A stretch of DNA of 39,250 nt from Bacteroidaceae bacterium (GCA_017529865.1 JAFXNA010000051.1:1-39250); one strand, 5' to 3'. Shown: positions 23,884 to 31,251, numbered from the stretch's first letter. Numbers and translations are program-made. The notes: generated by a model not told the origin, from the sequence alone.

Positions 23884-24492
23884 TCACTCCTCTATCTGCT
23901 TAATCAAATCATCGCACGTCTTCAGCACCTTGCGGTTCATCATGTGTCCCCAGATGCCGCCAATGACGCCACCGATGGCACATGCTATCAGCAATCCGAC
24001 AAGATACTCCTTTTCTTGGTTGAGCGACATCACTTCGTAGCCGAACCATGCGAGCCATACGATAATCACGGGATAGCCGATGCGCTGCCATGTGATGTAC
24101 TGCATCTTCAACTTCTTAGCATTCTTTGCCACCTCCAAGAGGTTGCCGTCCATGATGTCGCGCTCGTCCATCTTGGCGTGGATGATCCACGTAGCCACAA
24201 CAGATACCACCATCAGTATTGATGTGCCGACGAGCAACCGAATGGGCAACCCGATGTTATACCATGCCGCATTACCAAACGTCAGCGCAAAGAGGCCGGC
24301 AAACAGCGTAATCCACTTATAGCGGTTGATAGTCGACATCTTACCGGTCATCGTCTGCTTCAGCAGGTTATCCGTCAGGATTTCCTCCTTATTGAGCTTC
24401 TCCTTCAGCAATGCCATCTGGGCACGCATCTCTTCCATTTCGTTTGTTTCGTTCATACGTTCCATATCAATGTAGTCATTATGTTTAATCAT
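23884..24492 (-). CDS. Membrane protein paired with sigma factor (unknown function)
   Basis: The 202-residue protein begins with an acidic, probably coiled N-terminal segment (EMEEMRAQMALLKEKLNKEEILTDNLL split about residues 17-45). Four hydrophobic segments follow (around ITLFAGLFALTFGNAAWYNI, LLVGTSILMVVSVVATWII, IGYPVIIVWLAWFGYEV and YLVGLLIACAIGGVIGGIWG), and it ends in a charged tail. Its start overlaps the sigma factor stop by four bases, so the two are translationally coupled. By position it could be the anti-sigma partner, with the N-terminal segment binding the sigma factor; no known anti-sigma domain is visible. It could also be a sensor unrelated to sigma binding. Confidence 0.75.
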   Translation of the reverse strand: MIKHNDYIDMERMNETNEMEEMRAQMALLKEKLNKEEILTDNLLKQTMTGKMSTINRYKWITLFAGLFALTFGNAAWYNIGLPIRLLVGTSILMVVSVVATWIIHAKMDERDIMDGNLLEVAKNAKKLKMQYITWQRIGYPVIIVWLAWFGYEVMSLNQEKEYLVGLLIACAIGGVIGGIWGHMMNRKVLKTCDDLIKQIEE

Positions 24493-24965
24493 TTCATTGC
24501 TTTGAGCTGTTCACGGATTCTAACGAGTTTCACCGACACGTTCTTCGTCGAGATACCCACGATTTCGCCAATCTCGTCGTAGCTGAGGTTGTCGAGCCAC
24601 AGAAGCACGATAGCACGGTCGATGACGCCCAACTTACTGATGCGGCTGTAGAGCTGACGGATTTGTTTCGTGTCCTGATCGGTGTCCTCATACAGATTCG
24701 AGCCGACCGACAAGTCCACCTTCTTACCCATCTTCTTCTTTTTACGGTCGGCCGAAATGCAAGTATTCAAACTCACCTTGTAAATCCATGAGTTGAGACT
24801 GCTCTCCCCACGGAACTTCTCGTAACCCTTCCACAGATTAATCAAAATCTCCTGGAAAAGGTCACTCACCTCGTCCTCATCCTTCGAAAACATGTAACAC
24901 ACCGTATAGATTGTGTTCTTATGTTTCCGCACAATACTTGCAAATTCTCTTTCGCTAGCTTCCAT
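24489..24965 (-). CDS. RNA polymerase sigma-70 family (ECF-type) factor
   Basis: The 158-residue protein has sigma region 2 (REFASIVRKHKNTIYTVCYM, DEVSDLFQEILINLWKGYEKF, SSLNSWIYKVSLNTC) and region 4 (GVIDRAIVLLWLDNLSYDEI, GEIVGISTKNVSVKLVRIRE), joined by a basic linker with KKKKMGKK. It lacks regions 1 and 3, as ECF factors do. I start at MEASEREF because conservation begins there; the open frame extends 18 codons further upstream without family resemblance. The overlapping downstream membrane protein is the best candidate for its regulator. Divergent from DPP IV, with the two promoters about 60 bases apart. Confidence 0.92.
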   Translation of the reverse strand: MEASEREFASIVRKHKNTIYTVCYMFSKDEDEVSDLFQEILINLWKGYEKFRGESSLNSWIYKVSLNTCISADRKKKKMGKKVDLSVGSNLYEDTDQDTKQIRQLYSRISKLGVIDRAIVLLWLDNLSYDEIGEIVGISTKNVSVKLVRIREQLKAMK

Positions 24966-25075
24966 CAAACTGATGATTAATTGGTTTCGTTTGTAATTAC
25001 ATCCATAAGACGCAATCACTGCTGAATAACTACATTTTCTTGTAACTTTTTTTGAATTGATTTGATTTACACGTG

Positions 25076-25083
25076 CAAAGTTA
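25076..25083 (-). promoter_or_regulatory. Candidate -7 element of the sigma factor gene
   Basis: TAACTTTG on the minus strand is a perfect TAnnTTTG match about 110 bases upstream of the chosen start. The -33 match (ATTG, 22 bases away) is weak. Confidence 0.55.
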
Positions 25084-25137
25084 AGAAAAAAATAAAGAAA
25101 ATGGTCAATAGTAAATGGTTAAATGGTAAATAATGTG

Positions 25138-25145
25138 TACCTTTG
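25138..25145 (+). promoter_or_regulatory. Candidate -7 element of the DPP IV gene
   Basis: TACCTTTG fits TAnnTTTG. It overlaps the codons just after an in-frame ATG at 25133, so transcription would start downstream of that ATG and translation must begin at 25175. Confidence 0.65.
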
Positions 25146-25174
25146 CCTATCATTTCAAGCATTTTTACACCATC

Positions 25175-27373
25175 ATGAAGCAATTTATCATATCAGCAGC
25201 ACTGGCTCTCTGCGTGATGAGCCTCCATGCACAAGGCAATTACCGCGAACTGACCCTTGAAGACGCAATGAACAGCAGCCGCATCATTCGTACACGTTAT
25301 CCCAACATCGACCTCGAAGCACTCGACCAAGACACCGCGATGCCCTACGAAGATGCCAATACGAAAGAGACTGCCGACACGAGCAAAGGAACCTTCACCC
25401 TTCAGTTCACTAATGCCAAACGTGTTTGGCGTTATGCAACACGAGGCGATTACTACCTCGTCAACACCAAGAACGGTGAGCACAGACAATTAGGCGAAGG
25501 TCTGCCTGAATCCTCGCTCATGTTTGCGAAGATTTCACCCGACGGCACCAAGGTGGCCTACGTCTCTAAGAACAACATCTACCTTGAGGACTGCGATATG
25601 CAGACACCCAATCGCAGACAGCTGACCACCGATGGAAACGACACCATCGTCAACGGCACGTTCGACTGGGTGTACGAAGAGGAGTTCGACTGTCGCGACG
25701 GCTTCCGCTGGAGCGGTGACAGCCGCTACATCGCCTTCTGGCGCAGCAATACAGCAGGTACAGGATGGTTCGACATCATCAACAACGTGGACGACATCTA
25801 CCCCACTATCCAGCGATTCCCCTACCCCAAGGCTGGCACGCAGAATTCAGCGGTGAAGATTGGCTTCATCGATATAACCTCCCCCGCCCCCTCCCAAGGA
25901 GGGGAGTCCTCTCCCCTTGGGGGAGATAAGAGAGGGGTTTCCACTACATGGCTCGACATCCCTGGCGACCAGCGCGAAAACTACCTGCCGCGAATGGAGT
26001 TCGTGCCCGGCACCAACACGCTGATGATTCAGCAGATGAACCGTCCACAGAATAATAATAAGGTATGGACTTGTGAGCTGAAGGACGGCAAGGCTAGCAC
26101 ACTGGCTGTGCTCTGCGAGGACACCGACGAAGCTTGGGTTGAGACCAACGACAACATCCACTGGCTGCCAGGCAACAAGTTCTTCATCTTCACTTCCGAG
26201 CGCGACGGATGGCGTCACCTCTGGCGCGTATCGGCCGACGGCAAGAAGTGGACTTGCATCACCAAGGGCGACTTCGACGTCATCAGCGAAGTGGAATACG
26301 ACGAGGCTCGCGGCTACATCTATTTCACCGCCACACCCGACAATGCGACGGAGCGCTACCTGTTCCGAACCCGTGTGATGGGCAAGGGCGAGGTGGAGAA
26401 TATCACCAAGATGTGTCACCCCAATCCCGAAGCCGGACAATATTCCTATTCGTTCTCGCCCAACCTCGACTACGCACTCGAGACCTGGTCGTCGGCCAAC
26501 CACGTGCCGGTGTACAGCCTCGTTCGCATGGACAAGAAAGGCCGCTGGACATTAGACAAAGTATTGGAGGAGAACAAAGAAGCACAGCAGGCATGGGAAG
26601 CTTACGGACTGAAGAAGGAATTCGTGAAATGCAAGAGCGGAGACCTCGAACTCGATGCTTGGATCATCAAACCAGCCAACTTCGACCCCACGAAGAAATA
26701 TCCCGTCATCGACTATGTCTACGGCGAACCGGCCTCGGCAACCGTACAGAACCGCTGGGAGCATAGCCTCTTCTGGCACTATCTGGCAAGTCTCGGCTAT
26801 GTGGTTGTCAGCATCGAGAACCGCGGTGCCGCCGCTCCTCGTGGACGTGAATGGCGCAAATGTATCTACGGTGAAGTGGGCGTCGCAGCCAGCGAAGACC
26901 AGGCACGCGGCATCATGGACCTCTGCCGTCAGTTCCCATGGATGGACGCCACCCGTCTCGGCATCACCGGATGGAGCGGTGGCGGCGCACAGACCCTCAA
27001 CTCCATGTTCCGCTATCCCGATGTATTCAAGACTGGAGTCGCCATCGCCTTTGTTAGCGACCAGCGCCTTTACGACACCATCTATCAGGAACGCTACATG
27101 AACACGCCGCAGAACAATCCCGACGGCTACTTCCGCGGAAGCCCCATCAGCTACGCCTCAGGACTGAAGGGCAACCTCCTGCTCATGCATGGCACAGGCG
27201 ACGACAACGTGCATTATCAGAATACAGAGAAACTCGTCAATGAACTCGTGCGCAACGGCAAGACCTTCTACCAAGTGAGCTACCCGATGCGAACCCACGG
27301 CATCAGCGAAGGCCCCGGCACCAGCCAGCACCTGCGCCGCACACTCATCGATTTCTTCCAGAAGAATCTATAA
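25175..27373 (+). CDS. Dipeptidyl peptidase IV (S9B) with in-frame repeat insertion
   Basis: The 732-residue secreted serine peptidase should release Xaa-Pro (and Xaa-Ala) dipeptides in the periplasm. The start MKQFIISA gives a clean Sec signal ending SLHAQ. A beta-propeller (about 60-480) holds the conserved pair in DWVYEEEFDCRDGFRWS, where the double Glu binds the substrate amino terminus. The C-terminal hydrolase domain has the nucleophile in GITGWSGGGAQT, an acid in HGTGDDNVHYQN and the His in MRTHGIS. Residues about 236-256 (TSPAPSQGGESSPLGG region) are translated from a CCCC-family hairpin repeat and look out of place in the propeller. The insertion is 63 bases, keeps the frame and has no stop, so the enzyme may still work. 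Confidence 0.94.
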   Translation: MKQFIISAALALCVMSLHAQGNYRELTLEDAMNSSRIIRTRYPNIDLEALDQDTAMPYEDANTKETADTSKGTFTLQFTNAKRVWRYATRGDYYLVNTKNGEHRQLGEGLPESSLMFAKISPDGTKVAYVSKNNIYLEDCDMQTPNRRQLTTDGNDTIVNGTFDWVYEEEFDCRDGFRWSGDSRYIAFWRSNTAGTGWFDIINNVDDIYPTIQRFPYPKAGTQNSAVKIGFIDITSPAPSQGGESSPLGGDKRGVSTTWLDIPGDQRENYLPRMEFVPGTNTLMIQQMNRPQNNNKVWTCELKDGKASTLAVLCEDTDEAWVETNDNIHWLPGNKFFIFTSERDGWRHLWRVSADGKKWTCITKGDFDVISEVEYDEARGYIYFTATPDNATERYLFRTRVMGKGEVENITKMCHPNPEAGQYSYSFSPNLDYALETWSSANHVPVYSLVRMDKKGRWTLDKVLEENKEAQQAWEAYGLKKEFVKCKSGDLELDAWIIKPANFDPTKKYPVIDYVYGEPASATVQNRWEHSLFWHYLASLGYVVVSIENRGAAAPRGREWRKCIYGEVGVAASEDQARGIMDLCRQFPWMDATRLGITGWSGGGAQTLNSMFRYPDVFKTGVAIAFVSDQRLYDTIYQERYMNTPQNNPDGYFRGSPISYASGLKGNLLLMHGTGDDNVHYQNTEKLVNELVRNGKTFYQVSYPMRTHGISEGPGTSQHLRRTLIDFFQKNL
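25880..25942. repeat. CCCCTC-family hairpin repeat inserted in frame in DPP IV
   Basis: Two perfect hairpins with three-base loops stand side by side: CCCCTCC-CAA-GGAGGGG and TCTCCCC-TTG-GGGGAGA, followed by TAAGAGAGGGGTTTCC, which matches the intergenic copies at about 14999 and 29391 in one or other orientation. The 63 bases are a whole number of codons. Confidence 0.75.
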
Positions 27374-27451
27374 TTTCCTTTTACATTTCACCTGTTTCAC
27401 TTTATACCCAGCCTCGAGAAGCTTGGCGATGATGCCGTGCTCCCCAAATAG
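27368..27451 (-). pseudogene. Possible 3' remnant of a lost gene
   Basis: On the minus strand a frame ending in TAG (27368-27370) reads LFGEHGIIAKLLEAGYKVKQ and then VKCKRKL. It looks like a normal protein C-terminus with ordinary codon use. Upstream the frame soon meets a stop and then the 42-bp repeat array. I do not recognise the parent protein. Its end overlaps the DPP IV stop codon. It may be chance. Confidence 0.3.
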
Positions 27452-27494
27452 AGAGTAATTTACAAATTATTCCACAGAAAAGAAAAAAGCAGAG

Positions 27495-28058
27495 CTTCCG
27501 ACTTTGGTCGGAAACGCTTCGGGCACAAAAGAAACGTTTCCGCTAATGGTCGGAAACGCTTCGGGCACAAAAGGAACGCTTCCGCTAATGAGCGGAAATG
27601 CTTCGGGCACAAAAGGAACGCTTCCGACTTTGGTTGGAAACGCTTCGGGCACAAAAGAAACGTTTCCGACTTTGGTTGGAAATGCTTCGGGCACAAAAGG
27701 AACGCTTCCGACTTTGGTCGGAAACGCTTCGGGCACAAAAGTAACGTTTCCGCTAATGGTCGGAAACGCTTCGGGCACAAAAGAAACGTTTCCGCTAATG
27801 GTCGGAAACGCTTCGGGCACAAAAGTAATGTTTCCGCTAATGGTCGGAAATGCTTCGGGCACAAAAGTAATGTTTCCGCTAATGGTCGGAAACGCTTCGG
27901 GCACAAAAGTAATGCTTCCGCCAATGGTCGGAAACGCTTCGGGCACAAAAGGAACGTTTCCGCTAATGGTCGGAAACGCTCCGGGTACAAAAGTAATGCT
28001 TCCGCCAAGTGGCGGAAACGCTCCGGGCACAAAAGCAATGCTTCCGCCAAGTGGCGGA
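27495..28058. repeat. 42-bp hairpin tandem array, 13 full units plus one partial
   Basis: Units start at 27495, 27537, 27579 and every 42 bases to 28041, without a single indel. Each has TTCCG-N8-CGGAA (TTGGAA in units 4 and 5) followed by a conserved GCTTCGGGCACAAAAG (GCTCCGGG in units 12-13) and a variable AACG/AATG end. The stem's inner three bases change together: GAC/GTC (units 1, 6), GCT/AGC (unit 3), GCC/GGC (13, 14), and GAC/GTT with a G-U pair (4, 5). Others pair over five bases only. Because 42 is a multiple of three and the unit lacks stops, long frames stay open on both strands (27504-28067 plus; 27467-28129 and 27460-28050 minus). I consider these artefacts, though the plus and one minus frame do show several synonymous changes. 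Confidence 0.9.
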
Positions 28059-28160
28059 AATATATAAAAATTATTAATGGGGCAATAAAACAGACAGGAT
28101 TTCGTTATAAAGAATATAAGTGCAATCACATACCATCAACAACTCTAAAACTCAAGAATT

Positions 28161-28445
28161 ATGAAGAAATGGATTATTAAATTCTGGTACCTGCTGCCCA
28201 TCCTGTTGGCGGTGTTTATACTTGCTCTGTATGCTGAGTGGGCTTTGGGTTTGGAACTTTCACCAAAGAAAGTGCCTGTGTTCGTGGCATACATTCTCGA
28301 CATTATCGTGCTGTTGATATTGATTGCGTCGGTTGTTTCGTGGGTCATTCTGCTGATAAACAAATCGTGGTGGAAGGCCATCATCTCGTTTGTAGCAACC
28401 GTCATCATCGTTTGGATAGCCTTGTATCCCTGGTTGATTTTCTGA
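28161..28445 (+). CDS. Small two-to-three-helix membrane protein, unknown
   Basis: The 94-residue protein has hydrophobic segments at about 8-30 (FWYLLPILLAVFILALYAEW), 40-66 (VAYILDIIVLLILIASVVSW) and 72-92 (AIISFVATVIIVWIALYPWL), with short charged links. No family is recognised. It starts about 100 bases after the 42-bp array and is followed after 62 bases by the thioredoxin-domain gene on the same strand, so the two may be cotranscribed. Clear start (MKKW), hydrophobic periodicity and lack of a competing frame support it as real. Confidence 0.7.
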   Translation: MKKWIIKFWYLLPILLAVFILALYAEWALGLELSPKKVPVFVAYILDIIVLLILIASVVSWVILLINKSWWKAIISFVATVIIVWIALYPWLIF

Positions 28446-28507
28446 TGATTTGGGATGGTTCGCAAGGAGGAAAAGGATGAGAAGTCTTGAAAAGAACGTA
28501 TTAATTC

Positions 28508-29356
28508 ATGGAACAGACGACATCAAACAAGAGACGTATCATTTGGTTATGGGTACTCTCCATCGTGCTCTGGCTAGCTATCGCACCGCTGAGAGGTTAT
28601 TATGATCTTCAATGGACAGCAATCATCCATAGCATCGTGTTCGCCCTGCTGACGTGGTGGGCGATGAAACGATATGCGCCGACGAAGGGATTCTGGCGCA
28701 CCCTCCTACCCTTGGTGGCACCGTGGCTGATAGAATTGCCGTTCCACTTTCTCTCCGATGCCATGTGGACATTGCCCGTCACCGTCATGCCGTTATGGGC
28801 CGTCATCACCGTCGCCCTGTTCTATCGCTATCGGAAAATCTGGCTCCTATTGCTCTGCTCCGCCCTATGGCTACTTGGTGTTACAGAGGGATATTGCCAA
28901 TGGGTTGAGTGGTGCAACCATGGCGACAACCCGACACTCACCGTCAATCTTGCCGACTGCGAAGTGACAGACAGCACCCACACGCTGAAACTCTCAGAGA
29001 TAGACGCGGGATACCTCGTAATTGACGTATGGTACAGCCAATGCGGAGCCTGCCGAAAGAAAATGCCCGAGGTGGAAGCCCTTCGCAACGAGTACAAAGA
29101 CGACAAAGACGTAGAAGTCATTTCCCTGTTCGCCACACTGATAGAAGGCGAGACCATCGACGACGGCATCAGCCTCATGCAGTCGATGGGATGTGACGTC
29201 CCGGTCTATGCCATCGACAAAGACAGCCCGATACTCAAGGAATGCAACATAGATGCATATCCCCGTGTGCTGATTCTCGACAAAGAACGTACGGTCATTT
29301 TCAACGGAAGCCTCGAGTTCGCAAAGAGGAAATTGAAGAAAGCGGTCCCTCTCTGA
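28508..29356 (+). CDS. Membrane protein with C-terminal TlpA-like thioredoxin domain
   Basis: The 282-residue protein has about four membrane helices in residues 10-128 (IIWLWVLSIVLWLAIAPLRG; TAIIHSIVFALLTWWAM; VTVMPLWAVITVALFY; WLLLLCSALWLLGV). A thioredoxin-fold domain of the TlpA/redoxin kind follows at about 150-282, facing the periplasm. The redox site is WYSQCGACRKKMPEVE (C179 and C182; WYxxCGAC rather than the common WCxxC), with a cis-Pro in DAYPRVLIL. It probably reduces or isomerises disulfides of envelope proteins, or supports cytochrome or oxidative stress functions; the partner is unknown. The last codons (VPL-stop) run into a CCCC-family repeat. Confidence 0.82.
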   Translation: MEQTTSNKRRIIWLWVLSIVLWLAIAPLRGYYDLQWTAIIHSIVFALLTWWAMKRYAPTKGFWRTLLPLVAPWLIELPFHFLSDAMWTLPVTVMPLWAVITVALFYRYRKIWLLLLCSALWLLGVTEGYCQWVEWCNHGDNPTLTVNLADCEVTDSTHTLKLSEIDAGYLVIDVWYSQCGACRKKMPEVEALRNEYKDDKDVEVISLFATLIEGETIDDGISLMQSMGCDVPVYAIDKDSPILKECNIDAYPRVLILDKERTVIFNGSLEFAKRKLKKAVPL

Positions 29357-29400
29357 TCTTAGGGCTCATCCCCGAGGGAGTGGGCATAGGGAGAGGGGCT
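29347..29400. repeat. CCCCTC-family element overlapping the tlpA-like stop
   Basis: CCCTCTC (29347-29353), which encodes the last residues of the thioredoxin gene, pairs with GAGAGGG (29391-29397). Inside is ATCCCCGAGGGAGT. It closely resembles the copies at 14999 and 25880. The remaining gap to 29607 holds only the promoter described below. Confidence 0.65.
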
Positions 29401-29514
29401 TCCCATACCTTATTATATATATAGTACTTGTGCACGCCTCTGGATTATTTGGGCAGGAATTAGGAAATATAGTCAACAAAAAGCACATATTTGGCGTTAT
29501 TTTGCAAACTTCAC

Positions 29515-29545
29515 TTTGCAAATTCAACTTTTTGTTGTAACTTTG
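29515..29545 (+). promoter_or_regulatory. Strong Bacteroidota promoter of the AAA ATPase gene
   Basis: TTTG (29515-29518), a 19-base spacer and TAACTTTG (29538-29545) match the -33/-7 consensus exactly. Expected start of transcription is near 29552. This favours ATG 29608 over the in-frame ATG at 29491, which would lie upstream of the promoter. Confidence 0.8.
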
Positions 29546-29607
29546 CACAAGAATCCCGGATTCTAAAAGAAAATATTGTTTATTTAATCCAGAAAAAAGA
29601 AATTAAT

Positions 29608-30789
29608 ATGGAGTCGTTTTTCCGCACGCACAAGTATTTAGTAGATCACCTAGATGCTCCTGTTCGCCGTGACTTGATGGATGAGATTGACTGGAAGAAG
29701 CGTATGATCGGTATCAAGGGTGCACGAGGTGTTGGTAAGACAACCTTTCTACTTCAGTATGCGAAAGAGCATTATTCGTCGGACGACCATCAGTGTCTGT
29801 ACATCAACACCAATAACTTCTACGTACAGAACATCGGTATCTCCGCATTCGCCGGCGAATTTTATCACAATGGGGGCAAGGTGTTGCTCATTGACCAAGT
29901 ATTCAAACAGCCCGACTGGAGCAGCCAGCTCCGTGAATGCTACGACCGCTACCCAGGTCTGAGAATCATCTTCACAGGTTCATCAGTAATGCGCCTGAAG
30001 GATGAAAACCCTGAGTTAAACGGAATTGTCGACTCGTATAACCTACGCGGATTCTCGTTCCGCGAGTTCTTCAACCTGCGCACAGGCAACTACTTCCCTG
30101 CCTACAAGCTGGAAGACATCATCAAGCACCACAAGGAGATTGCCACGAAGATTATCGAAAAGGCTAATCCTCGCGAATACTTCTCCGAATATCTCCACCA
30201 CGGTTTCTATCCGTTCTTCCTCGAGAAGACCAACTACTCGGAGAACCTGCTGAAGACGATGAACATGATGATTGAAATCGACGTGCTCCAGATTAAGCAG
30301 ATTGAACTGAAGTATCTGGCCAAAATCAAGCAGATGTTCTACCTGCTCACCAACAGCGGCAGCAGCGTGCCCAACATCAGTCAGCTGGCACAGGAACTTG
30401 GCATGAGCCGCGCAACAGTGATGAACTACATCAAGTATCTGATGGAGGCTCGCCTCGTCAACATGATTTATTCGAAGGGTGACGAATTCCCAAAGAAGCC
30501 GGCACGTGTACTCCTGCACAACTCCAACCTCATGTACAGCTTCTATCCACAGCGCTTCGATGAGCACGACGTCCTTGAAACCTTCTTCTGCAACACCGTA
30601 TGGAAAGACCACAAGGTAAACAAGGCAGGCAATATCTGCTCGTTCCTTCTCGACGGCCAGCAGGAATTCCGCGTCATCGAACACGGCACAAAACTCAAGA
30701 GCAAGTCGAAAGTAATCTTCGCCGTCAACCAGATGGAGTGTGGCGAAGGCAATCAGATTCCACTCTGGCTCTTCGGCTTCCTGTATTAA
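29608..30789 (+). CDS. AAA_14/DUF4143-like ATPase
   Basis: The 393-residue protein has the AAA_14 plus DUF4143 plan found widely in bacteria and archaea with no settled function. Walker A is GARGVGKTT (38-46). The Walker B strand is KVLLIDQVFK, where Asp96 is followed by Gln97 instead of the usual Glu. Sensor-like IIFTGSSVMRL follows. A winged-helix segment (ISQLAQELGMSRATVMNYIKYLMEARLVN) and the C-terminal segment seen in DUF4143 proteins (ARVLLHNSNLMYSF) complete it. The Gln suggests slow or absent ATP hydrolysis unless the position is conserved in its own subgroup. It is cytoplasmic, driven by its own strong promoter and followed by the second four-helix-bundle cassette. Confidence 0.88.
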   Translation: MESFFRTHKYLVDHLDAPVRRDLMDEIDWKKRMIGIKGARGVGKTTFLLQYAKEHYSSDDHQCLYINTNNFYVQNIGISAFAGEFYHNGGKVLLIDQVFKQPDWSSQLRECYDRYPGLRIIFTGSSVMRLKDENPELNGIVDSYNLRGFSFREFFNLRTGNYFPAYKLEDIIKHHKEIATKIIEKANPREYFSEYLHHGFYPFFLEKTNYSENLLKTMNMMIEIDVLQIKQIELKYLAKIKQMFYLLTNSGSSVPNISQLAQELGMSRATVMNYIKYLMEARLVNMIYSKGDEFPKKPARVLLHNSNLMYSFYPQRFDEHDVLETFFCNTVWKDHKVNKAGNICSFLLDGQQEFRVIEHGTKLKSKSKVIFAVNQMECGEGNQIPLWLFGFLY

Positions 30790-30798
30790 TTAATATAC

Positions 30799-31246
30799 AA
30801 TGTATAATTTATAATTTATAATAGCCATCCGGATGAAAGACGAGAACGTCATTAAAGACAAAAGTTTTGCCTTTGCTATTAGAATTGTAAAATTATACAA
30901 TTATCTCACCAATGAGAAAAAGGAATATGTTTTATCAAAACAAATTCTCCGTTCTGGTACAAGCATCGGAGCAAACATCAAGGAAGCGGTAGTGGGACAG
31001 ACAACACCCATGTTTATCGCGAAACTCAACATTGCCCTCTGCGAAGCCAACGAGACAGATTATTGGATTGATTTATTAAACGCCACGGAATACCTGGCAA
31101 ACAATGAAATACAAACACTTAAGGAGGAATGTGTAGAACTGATAAAACTACTGACATCAATTATCAAGAAAACACGTGAAAACTTAAATAATTAAAACAC
31201 GCCGCACAGTTATTATAAATTATACATTATAAATTATACATTATTA
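30799..31246 (+). mobile_element. Candidate IVP cassette bounded by AT-rich inverted repeats
   Basis: Left arm 30799-30823 (words GTATAATTTATAATTTATAA) and right arm from 31211 (TATTATAAATTATACATTAT onward) are inverted copies. All 25 left-arm bases are matched on the right, with one extra seven-base word (CATTATA). They enclose only the four-helix-bundle gene, exactly as at 5743-6214 but with an unrelated word. No transposase is present. Mobility is inference. Confidence 0.5.
30833..31195 (+). CDS. Four-helix-bundle protein (S23/IVP family), second copy
   Basis: The 120-residue protein belongs to the same TIGR02436 fold family as the gene at 5764-6141, but to a different branch. Its signature is QILRSGTSIGANIKEAVVGQT (shown here only in part: RSGTSIGANIKEA) and the later ALCEANETDYWIDLL, instead of SIPSNIAEG. 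The two proteins are too different to be recent duplicates, yet both are flanked by inverted stutter repeats. Function is unknown; nucleic-acid binding is proposed for relatives. It sits between the AAA ATPase and the pyruvate oxidoreductase genes, all on the plus strand. Confidence 0.9.
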   Translation: MKDENVIKDKSFAFAIRIVKLYNYLTNEKKEYVLSKQILRSGTSIGANIKEAVVGQTTPMFIAKLNIALCEANETDYWIDLLNATEYLANNEIQTLKEECVELIKLLTSIIKKTRENLNN

Positions 31247-31251
31247 AAAAA

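Noticed and set aside
25133..25174. Upstream ATG for DPP IV
   Set aside because: It precedes the -7 promoter element at 25138-25145 and would bury the signal peptide.
27495..28058. 42-bp array as a CRISPR
   Set aside because: There are no variable spacers; the whole unit repeats, and no cas genes are in the window.
27460..28129. Three long open frames over the 42-bp array (one plus, two minus) as repetitive proteins
   Set aside because: The unit is a multiple of three and stop-free, so frames stay open by construction. No start context, promoter or known domain favours one.
29491..29607. Upstream ATG for the AAA ATPase
   Set aside because: It lies upstream of the exact promoter at 29515-29545, and the extra residues show no family similarity.
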